A stretch of 64,000 bases of DNA, taken from NCBI GenBank assembly GCA_021850625.1, contig JAJZLJ010000002.1:1-64000 (forward strand). The letters run 5' to 3'. Positions 27,844-36,509 of the stretch are shown here, one piece after another. The notes under the pieces are model-generated. The model had not been told where the DNA came from, did no database searches, and worked only from the letters and a program-made list of their open reading frames with translations. Position 1 is the stretch's first letter; every line of letters starts with the position of its first letter. The position numbers and the translations under genes were made by a program. The stretch comes from Microcaldota archaeon (lineage in GTDB: Archaea > Micrarchaeota > Micrarchaeia > Micrarchaeales > CABMGC01).

Positions 27844-28476
27844 TTAATGTACTTGCGACTTTAATTCTGTTCTTCTAAGAGCAGCCAGTTCATTTGAGGC
27901 TACTACTTCTACGTAATCAGTATTGACCTTCTTTCTTTTCAACTCGAGAAACTGCGACTCTGTAGCTTTGACAACATCCACTATACAAATATTTTCTAAA
28001 CCAATGTTATTGCAATTTTCAGCAAAAAGATTTACACTGGTTATATCATTTTTTCCCAGTATAAAACCAGTGTTAGGATAAATTGTGCTGAGTTCTATAT
28101 CTAAACCAAAAAGACGCGAGTATTTAACATTAAAACCGTATATTTCAGTATTGTAGATATTAGTTCCTATGAAGTTAGATACCTGTGCATCTACCACTAA
28201 TATTTTACAACCTACAAAGCTAGCTTTTTCGAAAGAGCATCCAGAAAGCTTTGAATGTATAAAAATTGTTGAATTGAAAAGAGTATTTTCAAAGGTACTG
28301 TTTGAACAGTCTATTTTATCAAATATTATTGGTTTTACTACTGCGCTATTAGATGGTATTTCAAATTTCTGCTTATCTACAATTAAATTAGTAAAATCTC
28401 GCCTACCACTATTGTAATCTGAGATAAACTGCTCTGCTGATATACTCCGTTTTGCCACGGTTTTAATAACCCCCAC
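27844..28476 (-). CDS. Pentapeptide-repeat-like protein
   Basis: 210 residues. From about 45 to 150 the sequence has an approximate five-residue periodicity of hydrophobic/aromatic centres with small neighbours (STFENTLFNS, CSFEKASFVG, SNFIGTNIYN), as in right-handed beta-helix pentapeptide proteins. The repeat is degenerate and short. No transmembrane segment or enzymatic motif is seen. The start GTG lies about 20-25 nt after a TATA-like element, suggesting a leaderless message. Function unknown. Confidence 0.6.
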   Translation of the reverse strand: MGVIKTVAKRSISAEQFISDYNSGRRDFTNLIVDKQKFEIPSNSAVVKPIIFDKIDCSNSTFENTLFNSTIFIHSKLSGCSFEKASFVGCKILVVDAQVSNFIGTNIYNTEIYGFNVKYSRLFGLDIELSTIYPNTGFILGKNDITSVNLFAENCNNIGLENICIVDVVKATESQFLELKRKKVNTDYVEVVASNELAALRRTELKSQVH

Positions 28477-28590
28477 AATATCCCCAAATATATATTAAAT
28501 AAATTAATATTTAAATGCTCTTGTTTGGTTAGTTTTTTGTCATATTCTTAATATTTTGAAATTATAACAAAAATGGAGTTTACCGATAGT

Positions 28591-28599
28591 TTTATAAAT
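28591..28599 (+). promoter_or_regulatory. TATA box of the TRAM-protein gene
   Basis: TTTATAAAT centred about 25 nt before 28620, which would give a 5' leader of about 41 nt. The leader holds two mutually exclusive short stems: GTATG 28619-28623 with CATAC 28632-28636, or TGTAG 28622-28626 with CTACA 28645-28649. Confidence 0.5.
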
Positions 28600-28660
28600 C
28601 AATACCAACACAATATTAGTATGTAGTAAAGCATACGGCTGATTCTACAGAGGAAACAAC

Positions 28661-28951
28661 ATGTCAGATGAATATGAAAGAAATGAAGAAGGTAGAGATA
28701 GGGCTAGAGGAGAAAGAAGCGACAGAGGAGACAGAAGACCAGGCATGAAGCCTAATTACTTCCTCCCAAAGCCAGTTAAGGTCGGTGATGAGCTCGATCT
28801 TACAATAGAGGCAACAGCCTCAAAAGGTGACGGAATAGCAAAGAAAGACGGCTACGTAGTTTTTGTAAAAGATGCAAAACAAGGCGAAGCGGTCAAGGTA
28901 AAAATAACTGAAGTTAGAGCAAGATTTGCAATAGGAGAAATAATGAAGTAA
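28661..28951 (+). CDS. TRAM-domain protein with RGD-rich N-terminus
   Basis: 96 residues. The C-terminal 65 form a single TRAM domain: VGDELDLTIEA near 38-48, GDGIAKKDGYVVFV near 53-66, and GEAVKVKITEV near 73-83. The first 30 residues are charged and Arg/Gly/Asp-rich, resembling RNA-binding tails. Stand-alone TRAM proteins in archaea act as RNA chaperones, some cold-responsive. The gene is preceded by a TATA box and a short leader with alternative hairpins. It is monocistronic. Confidence 0.88.
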   Translation: MSDEYERNEEGRDRARGERSDRGDRRPGMKPNYFLPKPVKVGDELDLTIEATASKGDGIAKKDGYVVFVKDAKQGEAVKVKITEVRARFAIGEIMK

Positions 28952-29120
28952 CGCGGTTGCGTACATAGTTAAAAACAGTTAATTTATTTTATTTTTTTAT
29001 TTTATTACTTATTTTATACCTATTTTTATAATATTATAGACCTTTCAGAGATAAAAACCTTCAGAAAACCTACCGCTCAGAAAAACCATTTATAGTTTTT
29101 TGTATAAAGTTAATTGTGTT

Positions 29121-29990
29121 ATGATGGGAAAAACTCTTGAAACTAAGAAAAAAATACTTAATATGCTAAAAGAAAGAAAGATGACTGTTGGAGAGATATC
29201 TAAAGAACTTGGACTTTCACATGCAACAGTTAGCCAACATATTTCTGAATTACAAAATGCAGGAGCAATTGAAAAAATAGATAATGAGCATTTCAAAAAA
29301 TTAAAGTACTATAAAGCTGGAGAAAACTCAAGTAGTATTTTATTAAAATATGCCATTGGTGCAGTAGTTATAATTGCTCTTCTTTCTGGAATAATTTATT
29401 TTTATTACTTGTCTGGAAGTGCAAATAAAAATATAAATAATGTAAATCTAACTACCGTTTCAAATACTATATCAAAAACAACAAATCTTGGAACACAAAT
29501 ATCAGTGAATAGCGCAGGTGCAGAGGCATGTCCATTTTTATTCTATAATTTAAACGGCACTATAAAAAACAGTATAGGCTTTAAAACATATTATCTGAAT
29601 ACTAGCTACGGAACTGTTCAAGACCTAATAATAAATAAAGGAGATATAGGCACATTATATGTTAATGAAACAATAACAAATGTACTAAATGAAAGCGATA
29701 GTAGCTTGTATAATAGAGAACATTATGTATATTTAAGCACAATGGACAACTCCTTTAATTATTCCAATACTGGAATAAATGTAAGCATTAATCCAGTGAA
29801 CTTCACTATAAGAAATAATGAAAGTTTAGGATTTGAGTTGAGTTTTTACATATCTCAAAATGCTATAAATCAGACCTATTGGCTACATATAGACGGGCCT
29901 TGTGGTGGAGGAGTAAAACCAAGCTTAATTACCATTGGAAATACTGCATATAGTGGAAATGTTACAATTCCAGTTGTTCCTTTTGCATAA
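29121..29990 (+). CDS. Membrane-anchored winged-helix regulator with extracytoplasmic domain
   Basis: 289 residues from ATG 29121. Residues about 10-60 form an ArsR/MarR-like winged helix (KKILNMLKERKMTVGEIS, ELGLSHATVSQHISEL). One TM helix follows at about 75-97 (YAIGAVVIIALLSGIIYFYY). The remaining 190 residues are Asn/Ser/Thr-rich and would be outside, with two Cys (EACPF, GPCGG) that could form a disulfide. It looks like a one-component sensor that binds DNA inside and senses outside. A TTTATAG element lies about 30 nt upstream. The target genes are unknown. Confidence 0.7.
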   Translation: MMGKTLETKKKILNMLKERKMTVGEISKELGLSHATVSQHISELQNAGAIEKIDNEHFKKLKYYKAGENSSSILLKYAIGAVVIIALLSGIIYFYYLSGSANKNINNVNLTTVSNTISKTTNLGTQISVNSAGAEACPFLFYNLNGTIKNSIGFKTYYLNTSYGTVQDLIINKGDIGTLYVNETITNVLNESDSSLYNREHYVYLSTMDNSFNYSNTGINVSINPVNFTIRNNESLGFELSFYISQNAINQTYWLHIDGPCGGGVKPSLITIGNTAYSGNVTIPVVPFA

Positions 29991-30068
29991 TTATTTTTGT
30001 TTTTTTATTTTTAGGATTATTTTGTAAATATAGAACAAGCATAAAATTAAAATTGGGATTAATAAAAA

Positions 30069-30141
30069 TGCGAGCGCCGGGATTTGGACCCGGGCTCTTG
30101 CCTTGGCAAGGCAAAGTCCTACCAGGCTAGACTACGCTCGC
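30069..30141 (-). tRNA. tRNA-Gly (GCC)
   Basis: 73-nt cloverleaf without intron. The acceptor stem GCGAGCG/CGCTCGC closes it. The anticodon stem TTGCC/GGCAA holds the loop TTGCCAA with anticodon GCC. The T arm is CCGGG/CCCGG with loop TCCAAAT. Discriminator is A and CCA is not encoded. It reads GGC and GGT codons. Confidence 0.97.
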
Positions 30142-30214
30142 AATATTTAATTAACAATATTGTTTATTGTTTAAAAATATAAACCTTTGCAAGTTAAAAG
30201 ATATATTCAAAGCA

Positions 30215-30223
30215 TTTATAAAG
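30215..30223 (+). promoter_or_regulatory. TATA box of the SIMPL-domain gene
   Basis: TTTATAAAG centred about 25 nt before the TTG start at 30242, so the message probably begins at or next to the start codon (leaderless). Confidence 0.45.
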
Positions 30224-30241
30224 ATTTTTGAGTTATACATA

Positions 30242-30958
30242 TTGGGCGATTTTATAAAAACAGAACATGTTACTACATTAATAGCAGTACTTGCCATATT
30301 AGTATTGGGGCTTGCATTGACAGTTGCGGTTATGTATCCTAATGGAACATCACAAAAAAATAATAATGGTATTGTGATAGTTACTGCATCTGGAACCAGT
30401 GAGCAGTACCCTGCACAAGGAGTAATTTATGTAGATGTGAATGGCACTGGAAATACTGAGCAGATAGCAACGGCGAATCTGTCTTTGAGCATGGCTAAAA
30501 TAAATAATACAGTTTTTTCGTATATAGGAAATAATTCAGAAAATATACAAACACAACAATATTATGTAAATAAGATTAAGAACACTAGTTTGTATCAAGT
30601 TAATGAATACGCTATGATTACTATTTTGAATTCGAGTAATATAAACAATGCAATTAGTGCATTGTCAAAAATAAATAATGTATATGTTACAAGTACAGAT
30701 GCACAATTCTCTAAACAACAAATTACAACAATGAGAAATCAGGCATTAACATACGCATTAGAAAATGCTACACAGCAGGCTATGATTCTTACTGATAATG
30801 CAAGTTTAACTCCAGAGAATATTACCGTTGGACAACTTCATTTCCAGATCTTTGCTGCTCCAGCAGTGCAGAGTCAAGGAATGTCTTCAAACCTGTTTTA
30901 CTATGGCAATCAGGAACTTACTGAGACAGTAACTGTAACATTTTCCAGAAATAACTAG
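30242..30958 (+). CDS. SIMPL-domain (DUF541) membrane-anchored protein
   Basis: 238 residues. One N-terminal helix at about 10-31 (TLIAVLAILVLGLALTVAV) anchors or exports the protein. The rest follows the SIMPL/DUF541 pattern: IVIVTASGTSEQYPAQGVIYV near 46-66, an ALTYALENATQQAMIL helix near 185-200, then a C-terminal ELTETVTVTFS strand. The family occurs in the bacterial periplasm and the archaeal surface and has no settled function. TTG 30242 is chosen from the TATA spacing; an in-frame TTG at 30167 lies before the TATA box. Confidence 0.78.
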   Translation: MGDFIKTEHVTTLIAVLAILVLGLALTVAVMYPNGTSQKNNNGIVIVTASGTSEQYPAQGVIYVDVNGTGNTEQIATANLSLSMAKINNTVFSYIGNNSENIQTQQYYVNKIKNTSLYQVNEYAMITILNSSNINNAISALSKINNVYVTSTDAQFSKQQITTMRNQALTYALENATQQAMILTDNASLTPENITVGQLHFQIFAAPAVQSQGMSSNLFYYGNQELTETVTVTFSRNN

Positions 30959-31048
30959 AGTTTAGATAGATTATAAAACAATAGAAATACTTTTATATCT
31001 TTCAAGTTAATATTAGATGGAATATATAATGCTTATTTGGTGTTTTAG

Positions 31049-31597
31049 ATGAAATTAAGGCCAGCAAGAACAATGAGATATATAAACAGTCAAGCATGGA
31101 GTAGATACTCGGTAAAAAAACCTAGAAAGAACTATGTAAAGGCGCTCCCTCACACAAGTCTTTTGATATTTAGAATGGGCGTTGAAAAAAATGATTATGA
31201 TATAGTACTTACGCTTAATACTGATCAATACATACAGTTAAGATCTAACGCTATTGAATCTGCACGATTAGTTGCAAACAAGCATTTAGAAAGAAATCTC
31301 CCAGGGCAGTACTTTTTTAGGATAGTTACATTTCCGCACATGGTGATTAGAGAAAAGAAAAGAGCAACTGGTGCAGGAGCAGACAGATTATCACAGGGTA
31401 TGTCTATGTCCTTTGGAAGGCCAGTTTCAGTAGCAGCAAGAATAAGAAAGGGTAAACCAATTCTTGAAGTACGATTAAAAGAGGCAAATAGAAATATAGG
31501 AAAGGAGGCGCTACATAGAGCAGCTGCTAAGCTTTCAGGATCTTACTCGATTGTTACTTCTGAATACAAAGTAGCAAACAATAATGTAACAAAGTAA
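31049..31597 (+). CDS. rpl10e: Ribosomal protein L10e (uL16)
   Basis: 182 residues, full length. MKLRPARTMRYINSQAWSR at the N-terminus and PHMVIREKKRATGAGADRLS near 98-117 are diagnostic of archaeal/eukaryotic L10e. It sits near the A-site and the central protuberance of the large subunit. It is monocistronic here. Confidence 0.97.
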   Translation: MKLRPARTMRYINSQAWSRYSVKKPRKNYVKALPHTSLLIFRMGVEKNDYDIVLTLNTDQYIQLRSNAIESARLVANKHLERNLPGQYFFRIVTFPHMVIREKKRATGAGADRLSQGMSMSFGRPVSVAARIRKGKPILEVRLKEANRNIGKEALHRAAAKLSGSYSIVTSEYKVANNNVTK

Positions 31598-31800
31598 TTA
31601 TTTTGTATTACAAGTTCTAATGTAAATAATATTGGTTAATTAAAAGTTTGGAATCTTAAGAATAAAAATATTACAAAGAATAAATAGTTTTTATATCTCT
31701 TTTTTATTCATAGCAATAAATGAGAGTGCATTGTAAAATTATTTTCTATACTTACCAGCACCAATAAACAAGGTAGGATTTCCTGCCAACTATATTAAAA
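31598..31800. other. Convergent intergenic region after L10e
   Basis: AT-rich. It holds a 6-bp hairpin GGTAGG/CCTGCC with loop ATTT at 31772-31787, which could end transcription from either side, and a TATA-like TTTTTATATC at 31688-31697. A small RNA is possible but not supported by a recognisable fold. Confidence 0.3.
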
Positions 31801-32349
31801 TTAATGTTTTACTTTTTTTGATTGTGTAGGGTTTATTTTATCTAGATTTTTCGCTACCTCATTAATCATGAGCTTAAGCCAAGGGGTGAACGACTCAGGA
31901 CTTTTCTTTATCTCATTTTTAAGTTCAGGGATCGAAATCCATTTCCACTCATATACCTCTTCAGAATTTAGCTTTGGAACACCATTGTAATTTCCAAACA
32001 CTATGTGATCGTACTCATTTTCTTTAAGGCCTTTTCCTACATCGGCTTGATATGGAAAATTAAATACTTCATAAAGTTCGCAGTCAAATCCCATCTCCTC
32101 TTTTAAACGTCTGTGGGCAGCATCAAGTGTAGTTTCATTTACACGTTGATGACTACAACAAGTATTAGACCAACAGCCAGGAGTATGATACTTAGAAAGA
32201 GCACGCCTCTGAAGCATTGTCTGGTTTTTATCATTAAATACAAAAATAGATAGTGCGCGATGCCATACACCGCCATTTTGATGCGCCTTTAGCTTTTCCA
32301 TAGTACCTATTTGATTATCCTCTGAATCTACTAGTATTACCTCTTCCAT
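31801..32349 (-). CDS. idi: Isopentenyl-diphosphate delta-isomerase, type I
   Basis: 182-residue Nudix-fold enzyme interconverting IPP and DMAPP, the first branch point of archaeal lipid synthesis. GVWHRALSIFVFN near 24-36, the catalytic Cys in WSNTCCSH near 60-67, the Nudix helix RRLKEEMGF near 79-87 and the catalytic Glu in ENEYDHIVFG near 110-119 are all visible. Many archaea use the FMN-dependent type II enzyme instead, so this form is notable. Start is ATG 32349; upstream sequence belongs to the divergent promoter shared with dph2. Confidence 0.93.
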   Translation of the reverse strand: MEEVILVDSEDNQIGTMEKLKAHQNGGVWHRALSIFVFNDKNQTMLQRRALSKYHTPGCWSNTCCSHQRVNETTLDAAHRRLKEEMGFDCELYEVFNFPYQADVGKGLKENEYDHIVFGNYNGVPKLNSEEVYEWKWISIPELKNEIKKSPESFTPWLKLMINEVAKNLDKINPTQSKKVKH

Positions 32350-32443
32350 AAAAACTACCGTTAACGTTAATATACAATATAAATATATATCTATAAATAT
32401 AAAGCTTTCAGTGTATAAGTCATTAGACGAAACAGTGTATTTT

Positions 32444-33379
32444 ATGAAAATACTTTTGCAATTTCCAGAAGGGCTTAAACAAGAAGCATTAAAGCATGCT
32501 AAGAAGCTCGAGCTTGAGGGTAATGAAGTTTTCATCTCAGCTTCGCCTACTTTTGGAGCTTGTGATCTTGCAATAGATGAGGCTAAGAACCTCGGCGCCG
32601 AGAAGCTCATACATTTTGGGCATGCTGAGTTCCACAAGGTAGACTTTAATGTTGAATATATAAGTTATAGCTACGATGCTCCACTAACACTTCTTCCTAA
32701 ATCGCTAGAAAAGCTTGAGCCATATCATAAGATAGGTCTTATGACAACTATACAGCACATACACCAGCTTGAAATGGTGAAGAGGTTTTATGAAGAGCAT
32801 GGAAAAGAAGTAATAATAGGAAAACCATACGGCTTTGCAAAAAAAGCAGGCCAGATACTTGGCTGTGATATAGGCAGTGCAGCAAGCATAGATAAAGAGG
32901 TTGAGGTTTTTGTATATTTTGGAGGTGGATTGTTTCATCCGTTAGGTGCTCTTTTACATACAAAAAAACCATTTCTTCTTGTAGAACCGTTTAATAATAC
33001 AATAGAATTTCTTGATAGATATCGTGAGATATATAATAAAAAAAGCAGAGGTAGAATACTCTCTAGCTTAGATGCTAAAAAAATAGGTATTTTAGTGAGT
33101 ACTAAAAATGGCCAACATAATATGAATCTTGCTAAGATACTTAAAAATAAACTTGAAGCGAATGGGCTTAGTGCAGCTATATTAGTTGCTAATACCTTTG
33201 ATTTTGACTCTATAAATAACATGATGGAGTTCGATGCCTTTGTAAATACTGCCTGTCCAAGAATTGCAATTGATGATACGGATAGAACAAGAAAACCTTT
33301 GTTAAGCGCCAATGAGATAATGGAGGTTATAAAGCTTAAAAAAGAGAGAGTAGAGCTGCAGAAAGAGCATTTGAGATAA
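32444..33379 (+). CDS. dph2: Diphthamide synthase radical-SAM-like subunit Dph2
   Basis: 311 residues. Dph2 makes the first carbon-carbon bond of diphthamide on elongation factor 2 with an unusual [4Fe-4S]/SAM chemistry. The three cluster Cys are visible, one in each of the three repeats: FGACDLA near 41, LGCDIGS near 144 and NTACPRI near 271. GGGLFHPLGAL near 163-173 is also conserved. ATG 32444 has GTG six bases upstream. It is divergent from idi. Confidence 0.93.
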   Translation: MKILLQFPEGLKQEALKHAKKLELEGNEVFISASPTFGACDLAIDEAKNLGAEKLIHFGHAEFHKVDFNVEYISYSYDAPLTLLPKSLEKLEPYHKIGLMTTIQHIHQLEMVKRFYEEHGKEVIIGKPYGFAKKAGQILGCDIGSAASIDKEVEVFVYFGGGLFHPLGALLHTKKPFLLVEPFNNTIEFLDRYREIYNKKSRGRILSSLDAKKIGILVSTKNGQHNMNLAKILKNKLEANGLSAAILVANTFDFDSINNMMEFDAFVNTACPRIAIDDTDRTRKPLLSANEIMEVIKLKKERVELQKEHLR

Positions 33380-33430
33380 AACTGCTTGTTTATAGCTAAA
33401 GGTAGCTTGTCTTTAAGAGAAGAATCGAAT

Positions 33431-34063
33431 TTATACAGATTGTGCAGAGATCTGGCCTATCTCTGCTATAAAGGTCGCATTATTTTTAGGAACATGAAAA
33501 ACAGCCCAAAGATTCCCTTCTATCTTTATTCCACTGCCTGATTTTGGAGCAATAGCAGCAAGTGTTATGGTTATCTGCTCGCTGTTAGTTATGTTATTTA
33601 TAATTAATCCTTGCATACCAGGTATTGTGCCATTTTTTATTGTTGGAGCTGTAGTTAAATTAAGCAGATATAGCTGTGCTCTTGACCAAACGGGATATTG
33701 AGTTTCGCTGAACGTTAAAGTAAGATTTCCAGAGATACCTGATAATACCGGAGTGCTACATGTAAAACCACCATAAGGATCACAATTGGAAAAAAGAGTG
33801 CCGTTAATATGATTTGGAATTACACCATAATTATACCCCGGAGAGATAGCTCCAGAGCCTGCCGTCACAGTTGTAGTTCCAGCATTAACTATAAGGCCGC
33901 TAGAACTTGTAGTAGTGTTATTTGTTGAAGGTATAGCAGTTGATATGACTGAGGTAGGGCTTGTAATTTTTATTGACCCTATACCATTAGACTTTATGTA
34001 AAAATACATTATAACTACAAAGGCTAGAAGCACAAAGTAGGTAAGAATAGCTTTCTTATTCAT
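33431..34063 (-). CDS. Secreted or membrane-anchored protein of unknown function
   Basis: 210 residues with a signal anchor at about 5-24 (AILTYFVLLAFVVIMYFYI) and a Ser/Thr-rich stalk (about 35-70). The rest is a beta-rich extracytoplasmic domain with one Cys pair (SNCDPYGGFTCS), probably a disulfide. The segment FTCSTPVLSGISGNLTLTF resembles the FxCxNPxx pattern of the neighbouring pilin-like protein, so they may be distant relatives. No enzymatic motif. Confidence 0.65.
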   Translation of the reverse strand: MNKKAILTYFVLLAFVVIMYFYIKSNGIGSIKITSPTSVISTAIPSTNNTTTSSSGLIVNAGTTTVTAGSGAISPGYNYGVIPNHINGTLFSNCDPYGGFTCSTPVLSGISGNLTLTFSETQYPVWSRAQLYLLNLTTAPTIKNGTIPGMQGLIINNITNSEQITITLAAIAPKSGSGIKIEGNLWAVFHVPKNNATFIAEIGQISAQSV

Positions 34064-34249
34064 CCAATCGTATTAAGAATAAACGAAAAGATATATAAAA
34101 TATAGAGAAAAGAAATAATTTTAACTATTTGAGTTATAGCGTTAATTATTTCGATAGTTTTTAGAAAAAATATAGAAAGAGTAGATTGAAAATAAAGCTC
34201 AAAAATAAGAAATAACGGGTCAAAACGCCCGAAATAAAAATACCGTTTC

Positions 34250-34273
34250 TGCAGTAGATATTACTCTACAGCA
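34250..34273 (-). terminator. Hairpin directly after the pilin-like gene
   Basis: TGCAGTAGA at 34250-34258 pairs with TCTACAGCA at 34265-34273 with one mismatch, one base from the pilin stop codon. A second hairpin CGGG/CCCG lies at 34216-34231. Either could define the 3' end of an abundant message. Confidence 0.4.
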
Positions 34274-34274
34274 A

Positions 34275-34781
34275 TTATGTTTGCTTTGCAGTTACTAATG
34301 CTAATTCTGCATACTGTTGTGTTCCTGCATTTGTATAAGTAAGCCATAATTGACCTGATATTGCAGAACCAACTGTTGGAGTTCCTGAACCGTCAGTTGG
34401 AACTGTAACAGAGTATGTAGAACCAGATACCATTGAAGTAGAACCAGTAACTATTTGATTAGCGGTTACACCTAATGCAGTTAATTCAGCTAATGTAGAA
34501 GTTTGTTGGAACTTTGCAAGATTTGAAGTATTTAAGAAATATACATTTGCGTTAGTGTAAGACTGTCCTGAACTTTGGCCAATTGTTACAATTATATTTT
34601 GACCAACGTATACTGGGTTTTGACATATAAAGCCAGACTGTGCTACACAAGAAGTAGGCAGTGTAGATCCTCCAAAGATTCCCAATTCAAAAAGTGCTAC
34701 TAGAACTATAGCTATGATCAATATGGCCCAGCCATATGTCATAAGATATTCCATAGCGCTTTGTCCTTTTAATAATTTCAT
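34275..34781 (-). CDS. Type IV pilin-like protein with class III signal peptide
   Basis: 168 residues. The short N-terminus MKLLKGQSAMEYL is a class III (archaellin/pilin) leader, with cleavage expected after KG, followed by the hydrophobic assembly helix WAILIIAIVLVALFELGIF. The head (about 40-168) is Ser/Thr/Gly-rich with a Cys pair (SCVAQSGFIC). It should assemble into a filament after processing by a prepilin peptidase. A strong TATA box and hairpins after the stop suggest high expression. The same core, SAMEYLMTYGWAIL, recurs at 41.2 kb. Confidence 0.88.
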   Translation of the reverse strand: MKLLKGQSAMEYLMTYGWAILIIAIVLVALFELGIFGGSTLPTSCVAQSGFICQNPVYVGQNIIVTIGQSSGQSYTNANVYFLNTSNLAKFQQTSTLAELTALGVTANQIVTGSTSMVSGSTYSVTVPTDGSGTPTVGSAISGQLWLTYTNAGTQQYAELALVTAKQT

Positions 34782-34820
34782 GGTTACCACTTTAATATTT
34801 TATAGAAGTATAATGAAAGT

Positions 34821-34832
34821 AATATATATAAA
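34821..34832 (-). promoter_or_regulatory. Strong TATA box of the pilin-like gene
   Basis: On the - strand TTTATATATATT preceded by GAAAGC, a BRE-like context. Transcription would start near 34800, leaving a leader of about 20 nt. Confidence 0.6.
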
Positions 34833-34872
34833 GCTTTCTACTACGAGTTGTGTAAGGATTTGACAATAATTA

Positions 34873-34900
34873 ATGCTTAATTAAGTATGCTTAATTAAGT
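34873..34900. repeat. Tandem 14-nt palindromic repeat upstream of the pilin promoter
   Basis: ATGCTTAATTAAGT occurs twice, back to back. Each unit contains the perfect 10-bp palindrome CTTAATTAAG. The pair lies about 40-80 nt upstream of the TATA box, a plausible activator site. Confidence 0.6.
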
Positions 34901-34958
34901 ATTTTAGTTATTCGTATAAGATTTTCTTTTGCTTTCCGTTATTAATTTTTACAGTAAT

Positions 34959-36449
34959 TTACAATATAAAAAACCATGGAATGAATAGAATTATGAAGAT
35001 GATCACAGTTATTATAGAAAATAATGTTAATGTTTTTGGATTTTTTATGAGATTCTTGTAAATTCTCCATCCATCAAATCCAGGAAATGGAAGAAGATTT
35101 ACTACTGCGATAAGGAAGTTAAGTATAAGTGAAAGGGTCAGAAATTGGAATATGAATAATGCAATAGAATAGTATAGTCCTGATTTTATTGCTGTTATAC
35201 TAGTTATGAATACACCTATCTTGCCGCTTGAGTTAGCAGTAAGTGAATAGGTGGAAGAGTTGGTAGTTACTACAACTTTAGAAAATGGTTTGTCCGCACT
35301 TGCAACTGACTCTAAAGAGGAGATATTTTTCACTGTTACCCCATTCCACTGTTCGATTATAGAGCCTGGAGTTATCACATTATATGATGGAGAACCAACA
35401 TTTACGCTAGAGATTTGTAGAGAGGTTGTTGAGATGTTAGGAGTAATATATGTAAAGAAAATTAAAGTTAATATGAAAAATATAAAGGTGAATAAGAAGT
35501 TTGCTGAAATTCCTGCTATAAACATATTATTTTGTTTGTACTTTTCAATCTTGCTTAGATGTTTTTCATCGGGCTCTACAAAGGCACCCAGTGGAAGTAC
35601 ACCAAAAAGAACCAGACCTACTTTTTTAATCTTCACTTTATAAACACGCGATAAGATTCCATGAGAAAACTCGTGCACTATCAATATAACTGCAAGGGAA
35701 AGCACCCCTGCGAAAAGAGGCAATGTTATTCCGGGAATTGCTGGAACTAACGCCGGAGTTGCTGTTGATAATGGGGTATAATTAGGCGAAGATGCAGCAA
35801 TAGATGCGGCTACTGAAAATACACCAGATATTACCTGCCATGCACCTATTAAAAGCGAGGCAAAGATAAAGAAGAAAAAACCCCCAATAAGTACTGCTGC
35901 AAGCAAGACATATCCAACTATGCTTATCTGCGAGACTCCAGAAGCTTGCGTGGATAAAGTACTCGAAAGATTAGGTATGTAAATAAACTGTAATGCTAAA
36001 ATAAAATATGGATATATAAGAAGTATTAATACAATTATTGAAGCTAGTCCTAACACCAAAGCTTTTTTTGAGATTCTTTTTGGAAATAGAAAATAGGATA
36101 ATACGCCAAAGCTAAGTACCATTCCCCATTCTGAGAGAAAAATCCAAAATTGCTTTTTATGATCAGATAATTTTTCTATAATTCCTATACCGGCTTTTCC
36201 GCCATAGATGTATAGACCATAATTGCCTTGTAGAGAATTTATTCTAGCAAGCAAAATACCCACTATAAAGAGACTTAGTATACCAATTACAAAACGTATT
36301 AATATAGAGTAAGAAGCCAGATATAGACTTGTAAGCAAGAAAAACTCAGCTATTATAAAAACTAACGTCAACATATGTTTGGTATTTTTCTGCAATGAAA
36401 GCTTTTTATTGTTTTTTTCTATTATTTTTTTTGGAGGTTTGCTTGGCAT
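34959..36449 (-). CDS. Site-2 protease family (M50) membrane metalloprotease with PDZ domain
   Basis: 496 residues with about eight TM helices. HEFSHGILSRVYKVK near 256-270 is the HExxH zinc site, and NLLPFPGFDGWRIY near 451-464 supplies the third ligand. Between them lies a PDZ-like domain (about 335-415; GSIIEQWNGVTVKNISSLE). Such enzymes cut transmembrane helices, often to release regulators. A cytoplasmic basic N-terminus precedes the first helix. The gene lies downstream of the pilin-like gene's upstream region, on the same strand. Confidence 0.9.
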   Translation of the reverse strand: MPSKPPKKIIEKNNKKLSLQKNTKHMLTLVFIIAEFFLLTSLYLASYSILIRFVIGILSLFIVGILLARINSLQGNYGLYIYGGKAGIGIIEKLSDHKKQFWIFLSEWGMVLSFGVLSYFLFPKRISKKALVLGLASIIVLILLIYPYFILALQFIYIPNLSSTLSTQASGVSQISIVGYVLLAAVLIGGFFFFIFASLLIGAWQVISGVFSVAASIAASSPNYTPLSTATPALVPAIPGITLPLFAGVLSLAVILIVHEFSHGILSRVYKVKIKKVGLVLFGVLPLGAFVEPDEKHLSKIEKYKQNNMFIAGISANFLFTFIFFILTLIFFTYITPNISTTSLQISSVNVGSPSYNVITPGSIIEQWNGVTVKNISSLESVASADKPFSKVVVTTNSSTYSLTANSSGKIGVFITSITAIKSGLYYSIALFIFQFLTLSLILNFLIAVVNLLPFPGFDGWRIYKNLIKNPKTLTLFSIITVIIFIILFIPWFFIL

Positions 36450-36509
36450 GAGTAAAGATTAGCTACAAATATATTTATAAGTTCACTGCTTTATATGATG
36501 GGTCATTGT

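Noticed and set aside
29041-29099. CTCAGAAAAACCATTTATA resembles the end of the 11.3-kb RNA (CTCAGAAAACCGTTTATA)
   Set aside because: No matching stem partner is present, and the TTTATAG here is adequately explained as the TATA box of the next gene.
31772-31787. GGTAGG/CCTGCC hairpin as a small RNA gene
   Set aside because: Single short stem in a convergent gap; a terminator role is simpler and no guide boxes are present.
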